NCBI RefSeq assembly: GCF_011758745.1
Contig: NZ_JAANOV010000001.1
Coordinates: 4,030,001 to 4,094,000 of the forward strand
Length of the DNA: 64,000 nt
Reading direction: 5' to 3'
From: Amycolatopsis granulosa
GTDB taxonomy: Bacteria; Actinomycetota; Actinomycetes; Mycobacteriales; Pseudonocardiaceae
In this document: in pieces, positions 58,328 through 64,000 of the stretch
Layout of the letters: each line of letters starts with the position of its first letter
Position numbering within the stretch: the first letter of the stretch is position 1
Notes under the pieces: generated by a model
The model's input: the letters and a program-made list of their open reading frames with translations, nothing else
What the model was told of the DNA's origin: nothing
The model's database searches: none
Made by a program: the position numbers and the translations under genes

Positions 58328-61300
58328 CCTCGGCCAGCTCCCGCCAGCTCGCCCGGCTCCCTTCGGCGGCCGCCTCGGTGTACTTCTCCGCGCCGAGGCG
58401 GTCGCGCGTTGCCTGCTCGATCCGGGTGGCGTCCGGCTGCGACCGGTCCGGCACGCCGCGGATCGCGGTGCTCGCCGCGAGCAGCCGCGCCGCCTGCTCG
58501 TACTGGCCGCCGCGCAGCGCCAGATCGGCGACAGCGACCAGCGCGGCCGCGATCAGGAGCGGGTGGCCCGATTCGGTGGCTGCCCGCAGGGCCGCGGCAT
58601 GGTGTTCGCGGGCCGCGCCCGGATCGCCGGCGAGATAGCCGAGCATGAGGTGCCGCACCGCGCGGACGTTCGGCCGCTCCGCGTCCTCGCCCAGCAGCGT
58701 GATCGCCTGCTCGAGCTGGCGCCGGGCCTGCTCGGTCTCGCCGCGCCAGCGCGCGAGCTCCGCCTTGCTCAGGGCCAGATCGGCCAGCACGCTCGGCCAC
58801 GCGACCCGGTCGGCGGACCGCTGCGCCTCGGCCATCGCGGCCGCGCTCGCGGCCGCATCGCCCGCCAGCCAGTGCAGCTGGGCCTGCCGCGACCGCATCT
58901 GCACGACGTCCTCGACGGCACCGACTTCGGTGACCACCGCGACCGCCTGTTCGAAGTGCTCGATCGCGTCGTCGAACTCGCCGCGCGCGGCCATCCGATT
59001 CGCCAGCTCGGTCAGGGCGAACGCGGTCCCCCACCGTTCGCCGAGCGCGCGGAACTCGGCGAGCGCCGTCTCCAGGTGCCTGTCCACGTCCGGGCTGTCC
59101 TGGCCGAGCACGATCCGCATCTTCCCGAGTTGCAGCCGGGCGAGCGCGCGGACCCAGGGGTCGTCGTCGGCGAGCAGCGGTTCGAATGCCGGCCCGAACG
59201 CCTCCGGCTCCTGCAGCAGCCGTTCCAGCGCGCCGGCGAACCGCAGCGCGGGGTGCGGGTCGGCCACCCGCTTGCTGATTTCGTAGCCGCGGCGGATCCA
59301 CTCGTCCGCCCGGTACTGGTCGGCCTGCTGCCCCGCCGTGAGGAATCCCGCCACGAGCACCGAGACCACGCCGGAGAACTCGTCGGGCACCGGGCCGGGC
59401 AGGGCGGCCGCCGCGACGAGCAGCTCATGGCCCTCCGCCTTGTGCCCGCCGAGCCACCAGTACCAGCCGCCGGCCGCGGCGAGGCGCATCGCCCCGGCCG
59501 CCTCCCCGGCCGCGAGCGCACCACGCATCGCGGCGGCCAGGTTGTCGTGCTCGGCTTCGAGCACGGCCAGCCACTCCAGCTGCTCGGCACGGCGGAGATG
59601 CGGTTCCGCGGTTTCGGCGAGTTCGGTGAAGTAGGCCAGGTGCGCACGGCGGGCGAGCTCCGCCTCGCCCGCCTCGCCGAGCCGGTCGGCGGCGTACTCC
59701 TTGACGGTGCCGAGCATCCGGTACCGCGGCGCCCGGTCCCCGGCGGTGACCACCAGCGACTTCTCCGACAGCGCGGTGAGCAGTTCGAGCACCTGCCACT
59801 CCGGCACCCCATCACCCGAGCAGACCCGTTCGGCCGCGTCCAGGCTCGCGCCACCGGCGAACACCGACAGCCTGCGCAGCACCACGCGTTCGGCGTCGCT
59901 GAGCAGGTCCCAGCTCCAGTCGATCACGGCGCGCAGCGTGCGGTGACGCGGCAGCGCGGTGCGACTGCCACCGGTCAGCAGGCGGAACCGGTCGTCGAGC
60001 CGGTTGGCGAGCTGTTCGAGGGACATGGTGCGCAACCGCGCCGCGGCGAGTTCGATCGCCAGCGGCATCCCGTCCAGCGCCCGGCAGACGCGTGCCATGG
60101 CCGGCAACGCGGCGGCGTCGGTGGTGAGGTCCTGGCGCACCGCGGCGGCCCGGTCCCGCAGCAGCCGCACCGCGGACGACGATGCGATCTCGGCCGGGCC
60201 GGCGTCCTCGGCAGGCAGGCTCAGCGGCGCGACCGGCCACAGCGCCTCCCCGGTGATGCCGAGCGGCTCCCGGCTCGTGGTGAGGACGCGCAGCCGCCGG
60301 CACTCGCCGAGCACCCGGTCGGCGAACTTCGCCGCCGACTCGATGACGTGCTCGCAGTTGTCCAGGATCAGCAACATCGCGCGGTCCCGGAGGGCGGCGA
60401 CGACGCGGTCGATCGGCTCGGCGTCCGGCGCGTCGGCCAGCAGCGCGTCCCGCAGGCCCAGGGCGGCGAGCACGGCCTGTGCCACGTCACCGTCGGTACC
60501 CAGCGGCGCGAGCTCGACGAACCAGGCCCCGTCCGGCAGGTCGCCGAGCGCGGTGCGCGCGGTTTCCGTGGCCAGCCTGGTCTTCCCCGAGCCGCCCGGG
60601 CCGATCAAGGTGGTGAGCCGGTGCTCGCTCACCAGCTCGCGGACCGCGGCCACGTCGCCGTCCTTGCCGACGTAACTGGTCAGCTCCGCCCGCAGGTTGG
60701 TCTTGCGGGTCTCCTCCCGCCGTCCCAGCTCACCGCGCAGCAGCGCGACGTGCAGTTCGGACAGCTCCGGGGCGGGGTCGACGCCGAGCGTGTGGGCCAA
60801 TGCCTCGCGGGTGCGCTCGAACAGCAGCAGCGCGTCGGTGTCCCGGCCGGTGGCGACCAGCGCGCGCATCAGGGCGGCGACGAGCCGTTCCCGCAGGGGA
60901 TGGGCGGCCACGAGGTCGGTCAGTTCGGCCACCACTTCCGCGCCGTGGCCGAGGCTGATCTCGGCGTCGTACCGGTCCTCCATGGCGGTCAGCCGCAGCC
61001 CGTCGAGCCGGGTGGCTGCCGCGTCGAACGCCCCGCTGTCGGTCAGGCCGACGTCCTGCATCGCCGTACCGCGCCACAACCCGAGGGCTTCGCGCAGCAG
61101 CCGCAGCCGCCGCGGCTCCTCTGCGCCGCGAGCCTCGCCGAGCAGGCGCTCGAACCGCACCGCGTCCACCGCGCCGGGTTCCACCCGCAACCGGTAGCCG
61201 TCCGTCAGCCCCTCGACGGTCCCCTCCGGCAGGATCTTCCGCAGCCGGGAAACCAGGCGCTGCAAGGCGTTCGCCGCTTCGGCCGGCGGGTGTTCACCCC

Positions 61301-61451
61301 AGATCCAGTCGACGAGCGCCGCCTTCGGGACCACCCGGCCCGCCTCGAGTGCGAGGGCGATCAGCAGCGCGCGCAACCGGGCGCCCGGCACGTCCGTGAG
61401 GCCGCCGTCGTCCGTGCGGACCTCGAACGGCCCCAGCATCCCGATCTGCAC
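58311..61451 (-). CDS. Large AfsR/SARP-like regulator (BTAD, NTPase and TPR-like domains)
   Basis: This 1046-residue protein starts with an OmpR-like DNA-binding domain (MLGPFEVRTDDG, ALVDWIWGEHPPAEAANAL, LVSRLRKILPEG; residues 1-95) and a BTAD domain (about 100-245). A nucleotide-binding domain follows, with Walker A GPGGSGKTRLATE and Walker B LLILDNCEHVIE. A long alpha-helical TPR-like region fills the C-terminal half. GTG 61451 is chosen because it opens the first domain. It is convergent with drrAB and probably controls it through the 11-bp repeats. Confidence 0.9.
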   Translation of the reverse strand: MQIGMLGPFEVRTDDGGLTDVPGARLRALLIALALEAGRVVPKAALVDWIWGEHPPAEAANALQRLVSRLRKILPEGTVEGLTDGYRLRVEPGAVDAVRFERLLGEARGAEEPRRLRLLREALGLWRGTAMQDVGLTDSGAFDAAATRLDGLRLTAMEDRYDAEISLGHGAEVVAELTDLVAAHPLRERLVAALMRALVATGRDTDALLLFERTREALAHTLGVDPAPELSELHVALLRGELGRREETRKTNLRAELTSYVGKDGDVAAVRELVSEHRLTTLIGPGGSGKTRLATETARTALGDLPDGAWFVELAPLGTDGDVAQAVLAALGLRDALLADAPDAEPIDRVVAALRDRAMLLILDNCEHVIESAAKFADRVLGECRRLRVLTTSREPLGITGEALWPVAPLSLPAEDAGPAEIASSSAVRLLRDRAAAVRQDLTTDAAALPAMARVCRALDGMPLAIELAAARLRTMSLEQLANRLDDRFRLLTGGSRTALPRHRTLRAVIDWSWDLLSDAERVVLRRLSVFAGGASLDAAERVCSGDGVPEWQVLELLTALSEKSLVVTAGDRAPRYRMLGTVKEYAADRLGEAGEAELARRAHLAYFTELAETAEPHLRRAEQLEWLAVLEAEHDNLAAAMRGALAAGEAAGAMRLAAAGGWYWWLGGHKAEGHELLVAAAALPGPVPDEFSGVVSVLVAGFLTAGQQADQYRADEWIRRGYEISKRVADPHPALRFAGALERLLQEPEAFGPAFEPLLADDDPWVRALARLQLGKMRIVLGQDSPDVDRHLETALAEFRALGERWGTAFALTELANRMAARGEFDDAIEHFEQAVAVVTEVGAVEDVVQMRSRQAQLHWLAGDAAASAAAMAEAQRSADRVAWPSVLADLALSKAELARWRGETEQARRQLEQAITLLGEDAERPNVRAVRHLMLGYLAGDPGAAREHHAAALRAATESGHPLLIAAALVAVADLALRGGQYEQAARLLAASTAIRGVPDRSQPDATRIEQATRDRLGAEKYTEAAAEGSRASWRELAEVTLAC

Positions 61452-61550
61452 CCGGCCGATTTTGCCATGACCAGCGGCGGGCTGGTGGCGGGCGCACCCG
61501 CCCGGTGCGGGGTGACCGGCCACGTTCCATTGTGGATTCCGGTTCGCCGC

Positions 61551-62633
61551 TCAGGCGGCGGAACCGGTGCGGTCCGCCCGCACATCGCGGGTGGGGTTGT
61601 CCCCGGTGGACCGGCTGCGGGCCCGGACGGGCAGCACGAACCAGGCGGCGAGGACCGCCAGCACGCTGCCGGCGGCGATGCCGATCAACCGGTGCGCCAG
61701 CACCTCGGTACCGCCCTGCCCGAAGAAGCCGTAGAGGAATGCCAGCGCACCGGTGACGCCTCCGGCCCAGAACACGTAACCGAACGGGCGCAGCCCGGCG
61801 GCGAGCGCGAGTAGCCCGAAGACGGCGACGACGGCGAGGTTGTCGCCGGGGGCGAGGCTGCTCGTCGCCCAGGTCGCCAGTGCCGTGCCGCCGAGCGCAC
61901 CGGCCATCCGCTGCGCCCCTTTCCGCAGCACGTCGGCGCGGCCGCGGTTGCCGCTGCTCACCAGCAGCACCGTCAGGACCGGCCACACCAGGTGGTCCGG
62001 ATCGAGGAGTTCCCCGGCCGCGAACGCCCCGGCCAGCGCCACGAGCAGCTGCACGGCCTGCCGCGTGCTCGGCGCGAGGCGCCGCCGGGAACGCCGGACC
62101 GGTGCCGGCGCGGCGTTCCCGGCGGTGGGGGAGGTGAGCGCGAGCGTCCAGCACACCGCCACCACCCCGCCCACGGACATCCAGCCCAGGACCGGCCAGG
62201 TCCGGTCCAGGGGGAGCGGGTGGACCAGGACCGCGGTGAACGGCACGCCGGCGGTGATGCTCGCGCTGCGCCAGGCGGGGCCGAACCGGCGCAACCACAC
62301 CGCGGCCGAGGCGGTGACCGCGAACGCCGCCGCGCCGAGCAACACCTGGGCGGTGGTGCCGGACAGGAGCATGCCGCAGCCGGTGGCGATGACGACGCCG
62401 GCGAGCGCGCCGGCCGCCGCGACCGGCAGGTGACCGCGGGGCACGGCCTGGATCGCGCGGGGCAGGCCGAGGGCCAGCATGACGGCGAAGACCACGGCGT
62501 CCACCGGGGGCGACCACCAGGTCGTCAGCTGCCCCATGGACCAGAACACCGGCAGCACCACCGTCATCAGGGCGACCGCCTGAGCTATTGCTAAGCGTCC
62601 GCTGACCAATAGACCTTGCGCTCTGCGCGTCAC
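61551..62633 (-). CDS. FUSC-like aromatic-acid-exporter-type membrane protein
   Basis: This 360-residue protein has about ten membrane segments in two repeated halves, with no large soluble domain. Typical segments are AVVFAVMLALGLPRAIQ, LLDPDHLVWPVLTVLLVSSG and GALGGTALATWATS; the GN/GR-containing loop after LLVSSGNRGRADVLRKG resembles FUSC proteins. GTG 62633 follows TAGTAT by eight bases, suggesting a leaderless mRNA. It is divergent from a MarR regulator, which probably controls it. Confidence 0.78.
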   Translation of the reverse strand: MTRRAQGLLVSGRLAIAQAVALMTVVLPVFWSMGQLTTWWSPPVDAVVFAVMLALGLPRAIQAVPRGHLPVAAAGALAGVVIATGCGMLLSGTTAQVLLGAAAFAVTASAAVWLRRFGPAWRSASITAGVPFTAVLVHPLPLDRTWPVLGWMSVGGVVAVCWTLALTSPTAGNAAPAPVRRSRRRLAPSTRQAVQLLVALAGAFAAGELLDPDHLVWPVLTVLLVSSGNRGRADVLRKGAQRMAGALGGTALATWATSSLAPGDNLAVVAVFGLLALAAGLRPFGYVFWAGGVTGALAFLYGFFGQGGTEVLAHRLIGIAAGSVLAVLAAWFVLPVRARSRSTGDNPTRDVRADRTGSAA

Positions 62634-62641
62634 TAGGACAG

Positions 62642-62658
62642 ATACTACGTGATAACTT
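62642..62658. promoter_or_regulatory. Divergent -10 elements of FUSC and MarR genes
   Basis: TAGTAT on the minus strand (62647-62642) precedes the FUSC-like GTG by eight bases. TAACTT on the plus strand (62653-62658) precedes the MarR GTG by six. The direct repeat TACTA (62643-62647 and 62658-62662) lies over both, a candidate MarR operator. Confidence 0.5.
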
Positions 62659-62664
62659 ACTAAA

Positions 62665-63087
62665 GTGAGCAGTGAGATTGAACGGTGCGCCCCGCTGGTC
62701 CGGTCGGCCGTCCTGCGCCTGGCGCGGCGGTTGCGGGTCGAACGCGACCAGTCGGCGTTGTCGAACAACAAGGTCGCCGTCCTCAGCCACCTCGCGCGCA
62801 CCGGCTCCAGCACGCCGTCCCGCATCGCCCGCGACGAACGGCAGCATCCGCAGTCCCTGACCCGGGTGTTCGCCGAACTGGAGGGCGACGGGCTCATCCG
62901 GCGGCGACCCGGGGCGGACGACGCACGTCAGGCGCTGCTCACCCTCACCGCGGCGGGGGAGGAAGCGCTGGCCGCCGACATGGCGTTGCGGGACCGCTGG
63001 CTCGTGTCCGCGATGCGCGACCTAACCAGCACCGAGCTCGGCGTGCTCCGGTTAGCGGCGGAGATCCTGGACGGCCTCGGCGACTGA
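62665..63087 (+). CDS. MarR-family regulator
   Basis: This 140-residue protein has the MarR winged helix (LSNNKVAVLSHLARTGSSTP, ERQHPQSLTRVFAELEGDGL, wing RRRPGADDARQALLTLTAAG). It is divergent from the FUSC-like exporter gene. It contains a rare TTA codon at 63052-63054, whose complement is the TAA stop of the convergent PH-domain gene, and the two genes overlap by 36 bases. Confidence 0.88.
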   Translation: MSSEIERCAPLVRSAVLRLARRLRVERDQSALSNNKVAVLSHLARTGSSTPSRIARDERQHPQSLTRVFAELEGDGLIRRRPGADDARQALLTLTAAGEEALAADMALRDRWLVSAMRDLTSTELGVLRLAAEILDGLGD

Positions 63088-63999
63088 CCGCTCCCGGATC
63101 AGGAACGGCTCCAGCAGCCCGGGCTCGGCGGCGTCGGCGAGCGCGACGGCCTCCGCGGCCGGGATGTCGATACCCGTGTAGTGCTGGCGGCCCGCCGCCG
63201 TGGTCGCGGTCAGCGAGAGCAACCCGGCCCGCCGCTGGAAGAACGACCGGTGGAACACCCAGCCGATCACGCCCTCGGTGGACAGCACCTGCCGTCGCCG
63301 AACCAGGCTGCCCTGCCGGAATACCAGCTTCCCGCCGATCAGCGTGTGGCCCAGGTTGCGGTAGCGGTCCTCGGCGAGCAGCGCGCCTGCCGGGAACAAC
63401 GCCAGCGCCACCTGCCACGTCCACGCCGGCCAGTCCGCCAGCCACCACAACAGGAGGAACAGCCCGGTCACCGCCACCGCGACCAGCGCCGCCCGCGAGT
63501 GCCGGCGCAGGTGCGCACGGGACCCGTGCCCGATCAGCTCCGCGGACGCCGCGGCCGGGTCCGCCAGCACGTCACCGGCCACCCGGTCCGCCACGACCCG
63601 TGGCGCCGGCGGCAGCAGCACCGAGCTGCTGTGCTCGCCGTGCAGCCCCGTCGTGATGGCCGAGCAGCGGGCACCTCCCGCGGCCCGCAGCAGCAGCGGT
63701 TCGCTGATCTCGGTGCCGCGCAGGCGGCGCAGCTCGATCGTCGTCTGCCGGGTGGTCAGCAGGCCGCGGGTCACCCGCAGCGTGCCTTCGCCGCGCTCCA
63801 GCCGGAAGTTCCAGAACGCCAGCACGTACGCGACGACCGACAGCACCGACACCAGCACCACGGTCAGCACCGCCAGCCCGGTCACGACGACCCACACCGG
63901 CGCCGACCCGATCCGCCCGATCCACGACTGCACCGCGCCGAAGTCGGTCCGGTCGACGGCGATCTCGTTGAACAGGTTCACCAGCGACCCGACGACCAC
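63052..63999 (-). CDS. PH-domain membrane protein (YdbT-like), 5' end outside window
   Basis: The visible 315 residues have membrane segments (WVVVTGLAVLTVVLVSVLSV, then VAVAVTGLFLLLWWLADWPA) and two bacterial PH domains. The first is around LERGEGTLRVTRGLLTTRQT and IELRRLRGTEISEP; the second is around YRNLGHTLIGGKLVFRQGSL. This is the layout of YdbS/YdbT-type proteins, which are usually longer, so the N-terminus probably lies beyond the right edge. Function unknown. It overlaps the MarR gene at its 3' end. Confidence 0.82.
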   Translation of the reverse strand: MVVGSLVNLFNEIAVDRTDFGAVQSWIGRIGSAPVWVVVTGLAVLTVVLVSVLSVVAYVLAFWNFRLERGEGTLRVTRGLLTTRQTTIELRRLRGTEISEPLLLRAAGGARCSAITTGLHGEHSSSVLLPPAPRVVADRVAGDVLADPAAASAELIGHGSRAHLRRHSRAALVAVAVTGLFLLLWWLADWPAWTWQVALALFPAGALLAEDRYRNLGHTLIGGKLVFRQGSLVRRRQVLSTEGVIGWVFHRSFFQRRAGLLSLTATTAAGRQHYTGIDIPAAEAVALADAAEPGLLEPFLIRERSVAEAVQDLRR

Positions 64000-64000
64000 G

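Noticed and set aside
58563..61814. 1083-codon plus-strand open frame
   Set aside because: Antisense to the AfsR-like regulator, with low-complexity His/Arg/Gln-rich product and no motifs.

Overview
The window is very GC-rich and densely packed, with ATGA/GTGA overlaps between genes, frequent GTG starts and many apparently leaderless genes (a -10-like hexamer 6-8 bases before the start codon). It reads as the chromosome of a Pseudonocardiales actinomycete, Amycolatopsis-like. This rests on gene content: a near-complete counterpart of the Mycobacterium tuberculosis Rv0981-Rv0996 neighbourhood, an MptB-type mannosyltransferase, and a vanHAX resistance locus of the glycopeptide-actinomycete type.

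Left edge (1-2.5 kb): a low-GC AIPR phage-resistance gene and the start of a second gene lie downstream of the 3' end of tRNA-Arg(CCT), which looks like the end of an acquired defence island. Positions 2.6-16.6 kb hold conserved chromosomal backbone: an orphan NarL-type regulator, mprA-mprB, deoR-galT, the HtrA protease pepD, moaB2, mscL, a SAF-like protein, a Ruc/FmdB-like zinc protein, 5-formyl-THF cyclo-ligase, galU, glp (MoeA-like), rimJ and glpR/sepX. This ends at tRNA-Ala(CGC).

Positions 16.7-25.8 kb look like an island at that tRNA: decayed mobile-element remnants (an integrase C-terminus), two envelope proteins of unknown function, then vanH-vanA-vanX and a MurG paralogue, convergent with vanR-vanS, and vanY divergent from vanR. 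The vanH and vanY promoters share the same VanR-like triple half-site at the same distance from the start codon. Positions 25.9-28.3 kb hold a membrane protein, a winged-helix regulator and the MptB-like enzyme. Positions 28.4-32.8 kb hold a secreted protein, a CGNR-type regulator and a four-gene operon of VOC protein, FMN-binding PNPOx-like protein, ferredoxin and ferredoxin reductase.

Positions 33-47.7 kb contain an amino-acid permease and then a catabolic regulon: Ltp2-like thiolase/aldolase, DUF35, SDR, Eis-like protein, TetR, acyl-CoA ligase, M20D amidohydrolase, cyclase-family hydrolase and a five-gene Liv-type ABC importer. Four similar palindromes (AAGCG..CG.TC.CTT type) lie in front of the transcription units and link them to the TetR protein. 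The enzyme set suggests import of an amide-conjugated carboxylic acid, hydrolysis, CoA activation and side-chain cleavage. Positions 47.7-53.4 kb hold an Lrp-controlled branched-chain amino acid operon (ACT-domain protein, BCKDH E1a, E1b, E2 and a Val/Leu dehydrogenase). Positions 53.4-64 kb hold a LysR-MFS pair, DUF4097, a DrrAB-type ABC exporter with three 11-bp direct repeats in front of it, a large BTAD/AfsR-like regulator, a FUSC-like membrane protein divergent from a MarR regulator, and a PH-domain membrane protein cut by the right edge.
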